Positions 1 through 6,979 of a stretch of 50,368 nucleotides of DNA are shown here, piece after piece. Both the position numbers and the translations under genes were made by a program. Numbering within the stretch: the stretch's first letter is position 1; the number at the start of each line of letters is the position of its first letter. This DNA is from a virus, in the IMG/VR virus record IMGVR_UViG_3300043399_000833, positions 1 to 50,368 of that record; one strand, written 5' to 3'. The notes below the pieces were generated by a model that was not told where the DNA came from, searched no databases, and saw nothing but the letters and a program-made list of their open reading frames with translations.

Positions 1-263
1 CGGGCCGTGCATCTCGAACGGTATCGAGCTCGCTCTCGTCCATCCAGCCCAGACCGACGATGCTCAGCGTCACGCGTCTCTTCGCCTTGGTCTCCGCCTT
101 CATGAGCGCATTGGCGAGCGCGTCGTCCCTGAGGTTGGCAATGCTCACGACGCCCGTGCTCTCGTCACTACGCCCATCGGGAGTCGTGGCGCGAGCGGTA
201 ACGATGTAGACATCCTCAATCCGCTCACGACCGGCAATGTTGATGCTGATCCCGTGAATTTTT
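1..263. repeat. Left copy of assembly end overlap
   Basis: Bases 1-263 are the same as 50106-50368 except at two positions (T at 126 and 136 here, C at 50231 and 50241). An open reading frame continues in phase from one copy into the other. The simplest reading is a circular or circularly permuted genome whose assembly was cut with an overlap. A true direct terminal repeat of 263 bp is less likely because the repeat sits inside a gene and its copies differ. Confidence 0.9.
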
Positions 264-487
264 CGAAGCTGATCCCCTGCGTCTTTTTTGGCGTACAGCA
301 CCAGCCGATTGTTCAGCGTCACGTACTCAAACGGACGACTGAGCGGGTTGAGCCCGAGGCTCTGGCACACCTCACCATAGTAACGCATGCGCTGCTCAGA
401 GCTCAACTTCGACAGATCGCCAATCACCGCCACCTGCTCGGCCAGCGTGGCCGATTGTGCACTCGCCTTTTCAATCGCGTTCGTCAT
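1..487 (-). CDS. Probable phage recombination (ssDNA-annealing-like) protein, N-terminal part
   Basis: This is the start of a gene that crosses the circular join; the rest is at 49855-50368, giving about 245 residues in all. ATG at 487 overlaps the stop of the RHH gene upstream (ATGA). The N-terminal half holds the segment SLGLNPLSRPFEYVTLNNRL, then DQLRKIHGISI and a KAETKAKRRVTLS helix. I know this pattern from many phage proteins encoded beside replication genes, where a role in single-strand annealing or recombination is usually suggested; the exact family is not certain from memory. Its place at the head of the helicase-primase operon supports a DNA-metabolism role. The two assembly copies differ here by two amino acids (N/D and D/G). 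Confidence 0.6.
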   Translation of the reverse strand, partial: MTNAIEKASAQSATLAEQVAVIGDLSKLSSEQRMRYYGEVCQSLGLNPLSRPFEYVTLNNRLVLYAKKDAGDQLRKIHGISINIAGRERIEDVYIVTARATTPDGRSDESTGVVSIANLRDDALANALMKAETKAKRRVTLSIVGLGWMDESELDTVRDARP

Positions 488-666
488 TGTGCGTTCTCCC
501 GCTTCTGCTGCTTGATCCACTGCTTCAGTACATTCCGTACCAACACTCCGACAGGCACATCCAACTCCCGAGCGTGCTGCTCAATCGCCTCACGCTCCGC
601 TCCACGTAGCCTGGCGTAAATAATCGCATCACGCCGCAACTCGTCAGGCAATCGTGTCCTACTCAT
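484..666 (-). CDS. Small ribbon-helix-helix-like DNA-binding protein (60 aa)
   Basis: A 60-residue basic protein, first gene of the leftward replication operon. It starts at ATG 666 with a strong Shine-Dalgarno (AAAGGAGGA) and lies 24 nt downstream of the -10 of the promoter at 690-718. The pattern LPDELRRDAIIYARLRGAEREAIEQHARELDVPVGVLVRNVLKQW looks like an RHH/Arc-type fold with a predicted helix-turn-helix tail, so it may autoregulate the divergent promoters. Its stop overlaps the start of the next gene. The function is inferred from size, composition and position; no specific homologue is recognised. Confidence 0.55.
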   Translation of the reverse strand: MSRTRLPDELRRDAIIYARLRGAEREAIEQHARELDVPVGVLVRNVLKQWIKQQKRENAQ

Positions 667-689
667 GGTGTCCTCCTTTCATGTGCGTC

Positions 690-718
690 AGTATAGCGCA
701 CGATCCTATATTTGTCAA
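690..718 (-). promoter_or_regulatory. Sigma70-type promoter PL for the replication operon
   Basis: On the minus strand TTGACA (718-713) and TATACT (695-690) are separated by exactly 17 bp, an almost perfect sigma70 promoter. It reads into the RHH gene. A partial dyad, CAGTATA at 689-695 and TATACTG at 724-730, frames the promoter and may be an operator. Confidence 0.85.
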
Positions 719-730
719 ACGCATATACTG

Positions 731-759
731 TTGCCATACGCGCTATTGTCAGGTATACT
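731..759 (+). promoter_or_regulatory. Sigma70-type promoter PR for the rightward early operon
   Basis: TTGCCA (731-736), a 17-bp spacer and TATACT (754-759) form a good promoter 32 bp before the ATG of the gene at 792, which is preceded by the ribosome binding site GGAGGT. It is back-to-back with the leftward promoter at 690-718, only 12 bp between the two -35 boxes, so both would share regulators. Confidence 0.8.
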
Positions 760-791
760 ACCATCATACGATATCACAACGGAGGTAACAC

Positions 792-1004
792 ATGGGCTAT
801 TTAACGGCAGATGAGGCAATCGCACTGCTGGAGGAGGCGGTCGAACAGGCCGGTTCGCAGCGGCGTTACGCCATGCGGCATCAGCTCAACGCCAACTTGA
901 TCGGGTCTATCCTGAAGCGCCACGTACCGCTGTCTGCTCCGTCGGTGCTGCGGGCTATGGGGCTCAGACGCATTGTACTGTACGAGCGAGAGGAGACACA
1001 ATGA
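792..1004 (+). CDS. Small Cro/XRE-like helix-turn-helix protein (70 aa)
   Basis: First gene of the rightward early operon, with ATG at 792 after GGAGGTAACAC. The middle of the protein (about residues 21-60) has the order Q-RRYAMRHQLNANLIGSILKRHVPLSAPSVLRAMGLRRI, the layout of short phage HTH proteins in which an 'A-x-x-x-x-L-x-x-x-x-I' helix pair is followed by a loop and 'VLRAMGL'. It probably binds DNA at the divergent promoters. It overlaps the next start by ATGA. The fold is an inference; no named homologue. Confidence 0.55.
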   Translation: MGYLTADEAIALLEEAVEQAGSQRRYAMRHQLNANLIGSILKRHVPLSAPSVLRAMGLRRIVLYEREETQ

Positions 1005-1207
1005 CGGACATCCCGTACCTGAAACTGCCCTACGTGGGCTCATCGTCCATTGAGAACATCGACGGCGTCACGATTGCCGAGTGCATCACACCCGACATCG
1101 CCGAGGCGCTGGTGAACGTCGTGAACACCGCGTTGTTCTTGGCGTCGCAGGGCAAGGCGCCAGCGCTGCGGCTCCCCGCGGACTTGCTTCGGGAGGTGAC
1201 GTCGTGA
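1001..1207 (+). CDS. Hypothetical early protein (68 aa)
   Basis: Translationally coupled gene: its ATG at 1001 overlaps the previous stop (ATGA) and its own stop overlaps the GTG of the next gene. The protein (MTDIPYLKLPYVGSSSIENIDGVTIAECITPD, then a hydrophobic helix ALVNVVNTALFLASQ) is soluble-looking with one amphipathic helix. No family recognised. Confidence 0.6.
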   Translation: MTDIPYLKLPYVGSSSIENIDGVTIAECITPDIAEALVNVVNTALFLASQGKAPALRLPADLLREVTS

Positions 1208-1350
1208 CACACCTGATTGATCGCATCTACGAGCTGGAGGTGTACCGCGAGGGCCTCCGCCGGATCGGCAAACTTACCAACGAAAGGCAGCAGCAGATCG
1301 CTGCCGAGCTGGCCGAGCTGCGCCAGCGATTGCACGGAGCCACCAAATGA
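1204..1350 (+). CDS. Hypothetical small coiled-coil protein (48 aa), GTG start
   Basis: GTG at 1204 overlaps the stop of the gene before (GTGA) and its stop TGA at 1348-1350 overlaps the ATG of dnaN (ATGA). The 48 residues are nearly all helical and charged, with heptad-like leucines (LIDRIYELEVYREGLRRI and IAAELAELRQRL). The tight coupling on both sides is the main evidence that it is a gene. It could be a clamp-associated peptide, but nothing shows that. Confidence 0.55.
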   Translation: MTHLIDRIYELEVYREGLRRIGKLTNERQQQIAAELAELRQRLHGATK

Positions 1351-2471
1351 CAGCCATTACGCTACCCACTGCTACCCTCGCCCAGGCGCTCAAAGTGGTG
1401 CTCCCTGCCATTCCCGGTAAGAGCAGCTTGCCCGTGCTGTCCAACGTCCTGATGCGCGTGGACGGCACGACGCTCACGCTCACCGCTACCGATCTCGCCA
1501 TTGGCATTGCCCACCGCGTACCGCTCGCGGCCGACGGTGGTCGCTGGGCGCTCACCGTGCCTGCGAAGACGCTGACGGAGATCGTTGCCAAGCTCCCGGG
1601 CGGAGACGTGACGCTAGAGCCCAGTCTTGAGCGCTGCACCTTGCGCCTGGGCGGTATCAATTTCCGCACGACCATCAACGGTATCGACGCGAACGAGTTC
1701 CCGAGCGTTCCGACCGCCCGCGACGTTGTCGATGAGTTCGTGTCCATTCCCATGGGGCAATTCCAGGCCGGTATTCGGAGCGTCGCCTTCTGCGCAGCGA
1801 CGGATGACGCTAGGCCGGTGTTGCAGGCCGTTCGGTTCTCGTTGGAGCAGGACGGCTACTCGCTCACCGCAGCCGACGGCTATCGATTGGCGCAATACCA
1901 CGCCGTTAGGACGCCGATTGTCATTCCTCAGTACCTCACCACACCACTTCTCATCCCCGGCGCTACACTCAAAGAGATCGCCAAGTTGCGTGGAGACACG
2001 ATCCGTCTGGGCCTGACGCCTGGGCGCAACCAGCTGGTGGCCCTGACCGAAGACACGGCGCTCTCAAGCAGGATGATCGAAGGCCAATACCCGGACGTCA
2101 CGCGCATCATCCCCGCACAGGACGACACGCGCGTTGATCTCAACGATCCCGGAGCGCTGCGTCGGGCTGCCGAAGTGGTCAAGGTTTTCATGGCCAATGA
2201 GCAGGGCACACCGATGCGCCTCCAGATCGACGGCACCAACGTCACGGTGTCTACGGCCAAGAGCGAGATAGGGGAAGGAGAGGTTGTGGTGAAGGGCTAC
2301 GGCCACGCAGGGCCGTCGGTTACTACCGCCGTCAACGTTGGGTATCTCCTGGAGCTGTTGCCGACCCTCCCGCAGCAATACACGCTCGGTACCAACGGCG
2401 TCAGTTCGCCCGTGGTGTTCCGGGCGTCCGGGTTGATCCACATCATCATGCCCATGAGCGTTCGCAAGTAG
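1347..2471 (+). CDS. dnaN: DNA polymerase III beta subunit-like sliding clamp
   Basis: 374 residues, the normal length for a bacterial beta clamp, which forms a ring around DNA and tethers polymerase. Family landmarks are visible: LPVLSNVLMRVDG near residues 28-40, LTATDLAIGI, a central EFPSVP segment, LTAADGYRLAQ, LLIPGATLKEIAKL, EGQYPDVTRIIPAQ, and a C-terminal IIMPMSVRK corresponding to the conserved 'MPMR' end. It is coupled to the small gene upstream. No DNA polymerase is found in this genome, so the clamp presumably serves or redirects the host polymerase III. The rest of the replication set is in the divergent leftward operon. Confidence 0.95.
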   Translation: MTAITLPTATLAQALKVVLPAIPGKSSLPVLSNVLMRVDGTTLTLTATDLAIGIAHRVPLAADGGRWALTVPAKTLTEIVAKLPGGDVTLEPSLERCTLRLGGINFRTTINGIDANEFPSVPTARDVVDEFVSIPMGQFQAGIRSVAFCAATDDARPVLQAVRFSLEQDGYSLTAADGYRLAQYHAVRTPIVIPQYLTTPLLIPGATLKEIAKLRGDTIRLGLTPGRNQLVALTEDTALSSRMIEGQYPDVTRIIPAQDDTRVDLNDPGALRRAAEVVKVFMANEQGTPMRLQIDGTNVTVSTAKSEIGEGEVVVKGYGHAGPSVTTAVNVGYLLELLPTLPQQYTLGTNGVSSPVVFRASGLIHIIMPMSVRK

Positions 2472-2479
2472 GAGGGGCT

Positions 2480-3079
2480 ATGCCGGGGAGACACTGGACA
2501 CCACTCGAAGACAGCACCCTGATCGCCATGTGCGATCGGGGTGCGCCCCTCACCCAGATCATGCGCACCCTGGGCAGGCCGCGCAATGGCATCAATCGGC
2601 GAATGAAGGTGCTTCGCATCCGCAGGGTGCACAAACCGCAGGGCGTACACACCGCAAACGGCATAGCTCGGCTCGTTGGAAAATCGCAGGAGACGGTCAA
2701 TCGCTGGATGCTCAAATGCAACCTGCCGCATCGGCGCGTCGTGGACAAGATAGCCAAATACATCCACTACCGCGTGAACCGTCTTGATCTCATCGACTGG
2801 CTTTCCGATCCACTCAACTGGCATCGCTACGACGTGGAGGAGATCACCGATCCACTTCTTCGGGACTACTTACGGGACGTGCAGCGCACCGCCCATAACC
2901 CGTATCTGACGATTGAGCAGATCGCCGAACGCTACATGGTCGCAGTGGACACCGCTCAAAATTGGATGACGCAACGTCGGCTGACAAATTGTAATCCGAT
3001 GCATGGACGCGCACTGGTACATGAAGATGAGCTTGCAAACTTTACCCCACCCCACATCAGCCCCAAGCGTCGCTCGTAG
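2480..3079 (+). CDS. DNA-binding protein with Myb-like and excisionase-like HTH segments (199 aa)
   Basis: ATG at 2480 follows AGGAGGGGCT 9 bp after dnaN. The N-terminus, HWTPLEDSTLIAMCDRGAPLTQIMRTLGRPRNGINRRMKVLRI, is a SANT/Myb-like or GcrA-like HTH. It is followed by a MerR/Xis-type HTH (TANGIARLVGKSQETVNRWMLKCNLPHRRV, with an RLDLIDWL wing) and a third HTH-like unit (LTIEQIAERYMVAVDTAQNWM). The next gene has the same order of modules, so the two are paralogues from a tandem duplication. It is probably a regulator or origin-binding protein. Confidence 0.7.
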   Translation: MPGRHWTPLEDSTLIAMCDRGAPLTQIMRTLGRPRNGINRRMKVLRIRRVHKPQGVHTANGIARLVGKSQETVNRWMLKCNLPHRRVVDKIAKYIHYRVNRLDLIDWLSDPLNWHRYDVEEITDPLLRDYLRDVQRTAHNPYLTIEQIAERYMVAVDTAQNWMTQRRLTNCNPMHGRALVHEDELANFTPPHISPKRRS

Positions 3080-3833
3080 GCGACGCGAGTGGACAGCCGA
3101 AGAGCTTGAGATCATCAACGCCATGCGCCGCAAACGATGCAGCATCGCAGAGATTGCCGAGCGCCTGGGTCGGACGCGATCGTCAGTCAACTCCTATATT
3201 ACGCGCAACATGGATAGCGTGACGCAATATCCGCGGCGCCACCAGAACGAGCGCCAGCCCTGGACTGAGCGGGACGACACGCTCATTATCGAACTGGCCG
3301 AGAGCTGCGTAGGTCTCAGAAGGATGCGCCAGATTCTCAAGCGCAGCAATAAGAGTATCCGTGATCGACTACGCAATCTCCGCGGCAACGGATCGGTTAT
3401 TCGTCGTGCAAGCCCTGAGCTCCAGACGGCGCGGGAAGTGGCGCTACTCCTGGGCGTGGGCGATCAAACCGTGCGCAACTGGGTGCGCTACATGGCGCTC
3501 CCGGCGATTATCCACGAGACGCGGAGCCGCCGGTTCCACGTCATCCACAGTACCGATCTCTGGCATTGGTTGGCACGCCCTGAGCATCAGCATCTCGTGA
3601 GCCTGGCCACCGTCACCGATCCTGAGCTCGTCGCCTACCTGCGCGAGCAGTGGAGCCGCGAGGAGTGGCTGAACATGGCGCAGGTGGCCGATCGGTTGTG
3701 CATCGGCATGTCGTCGGCGTTCACGTGGAGGGCCCGTGGTTGGATCACCTGCTACTACCCCTACCGCAACTACTGCGTCGTTCGCAGAGACGAGCTCGAA
3801 CGAGCTATCAAGGAGCAACGCCCCTATGGATAG
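3003..3833 (+). CDS. DNA-binding protein, paralogue of the preceding gene (up to 276 aa)
   Basis: Modules: two Myb-like repeats (REWTAEELEIINAMRRKRCSIAEIAERLGRTRSSVNSYI and PWTERDDTLIIELAESCVGLRRM), then an excisionase-like HTH (ELQTAREVALLLGVGDQTVRNWVRYMALP) and a second one (LNMAQVADRLCIGMSSAFTWRARGW). The stretch 'TDPELVAYLREQW' matches 'TDPLLRDYLRDVQ' of the upstream protein, showing common descent. The start is uncertain: ATG at 3003, 3021 and 3027 all lie inside the upstream gene and none has a clear ribosome binding site. A regulatory or DNA-organising role is inferred. Confidence 0.7.
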   Translation: MDAHWYMKMSLQTLPHPTSAPSVARRRREWTAEELEIINAMRRKRCSIAEIAERLGRTRSSVNSYITRNMDSVTQYPRRHQNERQPWTERDDTLIIELAESCVGLRRMRQILKRSNKSIRDRLRNLRGNGSVIRRASPELQTAREVALLLGVGDQTVRNWVRYMALPAIIHETRSRRFHVIHSTDLWHWLARPEHQHLVSLATVTDPELVAYLREQWSREEWLNMAQVADRLCIGMSSAFTWRARGWITCYYPYRNYCVVRRDELERAIKEQRPYG

Positions 3834-4035
3834 AGACAAACCCGCCCTGCGCCTTCTGGGCGCCTTGCGCCACGCGACGGGGCGCGCAACCATCGAAACG
3901 ATGTCCGACGATCATTGGGCCGAAGCGGAGCGCCTGGCGGCGTCGTTGCATCGGCTGATTAAGGCTCGCCGCGATCAGGCGAAGGCGGAACGGTATCAGC
4001 GTATGATGCGGAGGCCGTCACAGGAGGGAGTATGA
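3826..4035 (+). CDS. Hypothetical small basic protein (69 aa)
   Basis: ATG at 3826 overlaps the end of the gene before by 8 bp and has AGGAG at 3811-3815. The protein is helical and rich in Arg/Ala (HWAEAERLAASLHRLIKARRDQAKAERYQRMMRR). Its stop overlaps the start of the nuclease gene (ATGA). No family recognised; coupling on both sides supports it as real. Confidence 0.6.
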   Translation: MDRDKPALRLLGALRHATGRATIETMSDDHWAEAERLAASLHRLIKARRDQAKAERYQRMMRRPSQEGV

Positions 4036-4994
4036 TCGGCACAGGCAAAGGTTGGAGTAAAGGGAAGGCGTTCGTGCCCAGGCAGACGTGCCAGCAATGT
4101 GCAAAAGAATTCTACGCCCCGCCTGTGCTTATTCGACGCGGTGGCGGAAAGTTTTGCTCGCGAAAATGCGCAGTCGCAAGTAGGGCTTTGCGTGAAAAAG
4201 TGCGCGTAGTAAAAATATGCGCCGGATGTGGCAATGAATACTTGTGCTATCCATCGCATGTCAAGCGTTCGCGTTTTTGCAGCAAGAAATGCGTGCATCA
4301 TATAAAAGAAGGGTACATAAAAGAAGGACACATAAAAGAAGGGCATATAAAGGAAAGATACACAAAGGAAAAGCATTGCGCGGCATGCGGGAAGTTGCTT
4401 GTAAATCGCTTGCGTAAGTATTGCTCGCGCACGTGTTACGCTGCGTCCAATACCGGATCGAATAATTGGAACTGGAGGGGAGGCAACCAGATGATCACGT
4501 GTTCTATTTGTGGTGTTGAGTTTGAGGCAAAACGAGGGCAAATTACAGCTGGCTATGCCAAATTTTGCTCGCGAGCATGCCACGGGATCTTCAAAGGGCA
4601 GAACGCGGAAAAAACCCATACGCGTGCCAGAGGCGGACGACGCGAAGATCTTGGAAATCGTTATTTTCGATCTTCTTGGGAGGCGAACTGGGCACGGTAT
4701 TTGAACTGGCTCATTCAAATTGGCGAGATCAGGAGTTGGGAATACGAGATTGACACGTTTGAGTTTTCTCGCATCAAACGCGGCAATCGGACATATACAC
4801 CAGACTTCAAAATCACAAATAGCAATGGGAGCACAGAGTATCACGAAGTCAAAGGGTACATGGACAAGTCAAGCAAGACAAAGCTCGATAGGATGGCTCG
4901 TTATTATCCGAATATCAGGGTAATTTTAATTGACGAACCGGCATACAAAGCCATTGCGAGTCAATTCAAAAGAAGCCTGCCAGGATGGGAATAA
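4032..4994 (+). CDS. Zinc-finger PD-(D/E)XK endonuclease, probably a free-standing homing-type nuclease
   Basis: 320 residues. Four treble-clef-like zinc fingers have paired cysteines at 20/23 and 42/46, 63/66 and 83/87, 116/119 and 131/135, 157/160 and 179/183. A nuclease domain follows, with SSWEANWARYLNW (214-226), then YTPDF (D258) and HEVKGY (E272, K274), the PD...ExK catalytic arrangement. Between fingers 2 and 3 lies a run of five pentapeptides (I/T-K-E-G/R/K-Y/H). The gene is visibly richer in A/T and AAA/AAG codons than its neighbours, which suggests recent acquisition, as is common for mobile endonucleases. It is inserted in the early operon with an ATGA overlap. Confidence 0.8.
   Translation: MIGTGKGWSKGKAFVPRQTCQQCAKEFYAPPVLIRRGGGKFCSRKCAVASRALREKVRVVKICAGCGNEYLCYPSHVKRSRFCSKKCVHHIKEGYIKEGHIKEGHIKERYTKEKHCAACGKLLVNRLRKYCSRTCYAASNTGSNNWNWRGGNQMITCSICGVEFEAKRGQITAGYAKFCSRACHGIFKGQNAEKTHTRARGGRREDLGNRYFRSSWEANWARYLNWLIQIGEIRSWEYEIDTFEFSRIKRGNRTYTPDFKITNSNGSTEYHEVKGYMDKSSKTKLDRMARYYPNIRVILIDEPAYKAIASQFKRSLPGWE
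4302..4376 (+). repeat. Five 15-bp tandem repeats inside the nuclease gene
   Basis: Positions 4302-4376 encode residues 91-115 as five consecutive pentapeptides of the form IKEGY/IKEGH/IKERY/TKEKH. The 15-bp units are still near-identical at DNA level, so the expansion is recent and could vary in copy number. Confidence 0.85.
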
Positions 4995-5680
4995 GAATGG
5001 CACTCATAATCAACGACCACGCCACGCCATCGGCGGCACAGTGGCGCATTGCCATTGATGGGATGAGGAATAGCTGGGAGAGCTGGGAAAATGGCGATAG
5101 TTACATCTCGCTCTATGGTGATTGGGTGTTCGGTGCCAAAGACCGGCAACTGCTCAAGCAGCTGCTCAAGGCGGGGCCGGATCACGCAAAGGCAGCGCGG
5201 CAGTTTTTTCTGATTGCTACCGTCACCGCACCGGATTACTGGTGGCGACAACTGGATCAGTACCGCGTTGGCGTAGACAAAAACAGGCCAAACGAGATCC
5301 TCTCCATTGGCCCGGACGATCTGTCTACCAACAGCACGTCCCAGATGCACACGCTCGGACGCCAACCAATCACGGAGGAGCACATCGACCTAGACGACGT
5401 GCCCGAGGACGAGCGCGAACAGTACCTCGCGCTCGTTAACAGGCAGCGCGAACGGTGGATCGAAGCGGGCAAGCGCAAGGGGCCGCAGTCCACCGAATGG
5501 CGCGGGCTGCTCCAGCTCGTTCCAGCCGGTTGGATCTACCGGCGCACCATTGCCACCAACTATCAGGCCGCGCGAGCCATGTACCACGCACGGAAGAGCC
5601 ACCGCGAGGGCGAGTGGAGGGACTTTTGCAAGTGGCTTGAAACGATTGAGCACAGTTGGATTATCACGGAGGAGTTCTGA
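4985..5680 (+). CDS. Phage protein of unknown function with conserved C-terminal RxxxxxxNYxxxxxMYHARKxHxxxEWxxFCxW motif
   Basis: 231 residues from ATG 4985, or 227 from ATG 4997, which has the better spacing to GGATGGGA. Visible signatures are PDYWWRQLDQYRVGVDKN, TSQMHTLGRQPIT and the C-terminal LQLVPAGWIYRRTIATNYQAARAMYHARKSHREGEWRDFCKWLETIEHS. I have seen the same order (WW..D.YRVG, STMHT, LLP..Y..RRT...NY....MY..RK.HK..EW..FC.WI..LP) in many uncharacterised proteins of Firmicute phages. A distant thymidylate-synthase-X-like fold has crossed my mind, but the ThyX signature RHRxxxxxxxS is not present. Function unknown. Confidence 0.7.
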   Translation: MGIRMALIINDHATPSAAQWRIAIDGMRNSWESWENGDSYISLYGDWVFGAKDRQLLKQLLKAGPDHAKAARQFFLIATVTAPDYWWRQLDQYRVGVDKNRPNEILSIGPDDLSTNSTSQMHTLGRQPITEEHIDLDDVPEDEREQYLALVNRQRERWIEAGKRKGPQSTEWRGLLQLVPAGWIYRRTIATNYQAARAMYHARKSHREGEWRDFCKWLETIEHSWIITEEF

Positions 5681-6393
5681 TGAAGTATGTTTACCTAGTC
5701 CGTGCTATCGGCACGGACTACTACAAAATCGGCTCAACGAAGAGCGTGGGATCTCGTATGGATCAGCTGCGCAACACGTCGCCGTTCGATCTGACATTGA
5801 TCGACAGCGCACCGAGCGAGCGAGCGCAACACATTGAGCGAAGCCTTCACAACCAGTTGATACACCATCGTCATAATGGCGAGTGGTTCGAGTTGGACGG
5901 AGAATTGGTTCGAAGCGTGGTCAACACGATTAGAAGCGCCGAGGAGGAAGCGATAAACGGCGTTGATGCGCTTCCTCAAGATATTCCGCGGCGATTGATA
6001 ACAACACAGGATATTGTCAGGCTCAAGCATCAACCTGACACCCCGCAGGGGCGCCGTGACACGCTAATGTTGTGCCTGATGCTCGACATGGGCATACAGA
6101 TCGGCATCCTCCCACACATTGCATCAGGCGAGCTTGAGCAGATGGGTACAATTCCAGCTGATACGCGCATCGCACTGGAAGCCTATCAGGAACACGATGG
6201 GCTGCCGTTCGGCAGATTGCTGCGCGGCTCTCGGAAGAACGGGGAACTATGGGGCTACATGTCCACACGCGCAATTGCCGAACGCATCGCGATACTGGGT
6301 GACGATATTGGAATTGACAGGCTCAGTAGTCGCGATCTCCTGCACGCTTACAAAACGTACGGCCCAGTGCATTGCCTACAGGAGTTTAAGTAA
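5680..6393 (+). CDS. GIY-YIG (T5orf172-like) domain fused to a degenerate tyrosine-recombinase-like domain
   Basis: 237 residues. ATG at 5680 shares its A with the upstream stop and has GGAGGAG in front. Residues 1-75 are a T5orf172/GIY-YIG domain: YVYLVRA, DYYKIGSTKSVGSRMDQLRN (R26) and GEWFEL (E68). Residues 108-230 read like the catalytic half of a phage/XerC-type integrase (TPQGRRDTLMLCLMLDMGIQIG, LLRGSRKNGELWGYMSTRAIAERI, IDRLSSRDLLHAYKT). The box I Arg expected in 'GLRxGE' is Gln (GIQIGI), the 'HDxRH' box II is RDLLH, and the C-terminal Tyr region is absent. It is therefore not an active recombinase but may keep DNA binding. Domain identity of the second half is from memory of integrase patterns. 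Confidence 0.65.
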   Translation: MKYVYLVRAIGTDYYKIGSTKSVGSRMDQLRNTSPFDLTLIDSAPSERAQHIERSLHNQLIHHRHNGEWFELDGELVRSVVNTIRSAEEEAINGVDALPQDIPRRLITTQDIVRLKHQPDTPQGRRDTLMLCLMLDMGIQIGILPHIASGELEQMGTIPADTRIALEAYQEHDGLPFGRLLRGSRKNGELWGYMSTRAIAERIAILGDDIGIDRLSSRDLLHAYKTYGPVHCLQEFK

Positions 6394-6394
6394 A

Positions 6395-6979
6395 ATGCTT
6401 GCCACATCCGCCATCCGCGCCGCATTCGACGACGGTGCGATTATCTGCGTGCCGCCACCGCCCCGTATCGAAGGTGCTCATATCGACATCACCCTGGGCA
6501 ACCACGCCTGGCTGTTCGATCCCGCACGCGAGGAGCAGGGTGAAGAGCTCTCCGAGCTCGACATCGGCACCGCCGATCCTGCCGATTGGTTTGAGTCGTG
6601 GGACGCCGTGGACGGCTGTATCTGGATCCCTGCGCAGTCCACGATCCTCGCCCACACCCGGGAGTATATCGGCACGGCACCCGGCTCCGGCCTTGTACCG
6701 ATGCTCCACACGCGCTCTACCCTGGCCCGTTGGGGCCTGTCCGTCTGCACCGCGAACGCAGGGCAGGGCGACGAGGGCTACTGCACGCGGTGGACGCTGG
6801 AGATTGTCAACCCGCACCAGCGCACCATCCTGATCCCCGTGGGTGCGCGTGTCGGTGCGATCTCGTTTCACGGTGCCGAGGGCACGGCGCAGCGCTACCA
6901 GATCGACACGCGCTACAACGCGACCATTGCCCAGTGGCAGCCGTCGCACATGCTGCCGCGGAGAGGTAATCTCCTATGA
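6395..6979 (+). CDS. dcd: dCTP deaminase-like protein
   Basis: 194 residues, ATG at 6395 after AGGAG at 6380. It belongs to the dCTP deaminase/dUTPase superfamily: HIDITLGNHAWLFDP near residue 29, HTRSTLARWGLSVCTANAGQGDEGY (106-129; the S-x-x-x-R motif) and WTLEIVNP (133-140, with E136 at the place of the catalytic Glu of dCTP deaminases), then IPVGARVGAISFHGAEG. It would convert dCTP to dUTP (or on to dUMP in bifunctional types) to feed thymidylate synthesis. It fits with the ribonucleotide reductase at 43061-44980. No separate dUTPase or thymidylate synthase is recognised. Confidence 0.85.
   Translation: MLATSAIRAAFDDGAIICVPPPPRIEGAHIDITLGNHAWLFDPAREEQGEELSELDIGTADPADWFESWDAVDGCIWIPAQSTILAHTREYIGTAPGSGLVPMLHTRSTLARWGLSVCTANAGQGDEGYCTRWTLEIVNPHQRTILIPVGARVGAISFHGAEGTAQRYQIDTRYNATIAQWQPSHMLPRRGNLL

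Noticed and set aside
1-263. Genuine direct terminal repeats of a linear genome
   Set aside because: The repeat lies inside a gene that is intact only when the ends are joined, and the copies differ at two sites; assembly overlap is simpler.
3996-4844. 282-codon open frame on the minus strand
   Set aside because: Antisense to the zinc-finger nuclease; it exists because of the repeat and A/T-rich codons of the real gene.
5680-6393. Functional integrase
   Set aside because: Catalytic Arg, His-x-x-Arg and Tyr positions of tyrosine recombinases are missing.
6119-6394. Upstream extension of the dCTP deaminase frame
   Set aside because: ATG 6395 has AGGAG and aligns with the family start; the extension overlaps the GIY-YIG fusion gene.
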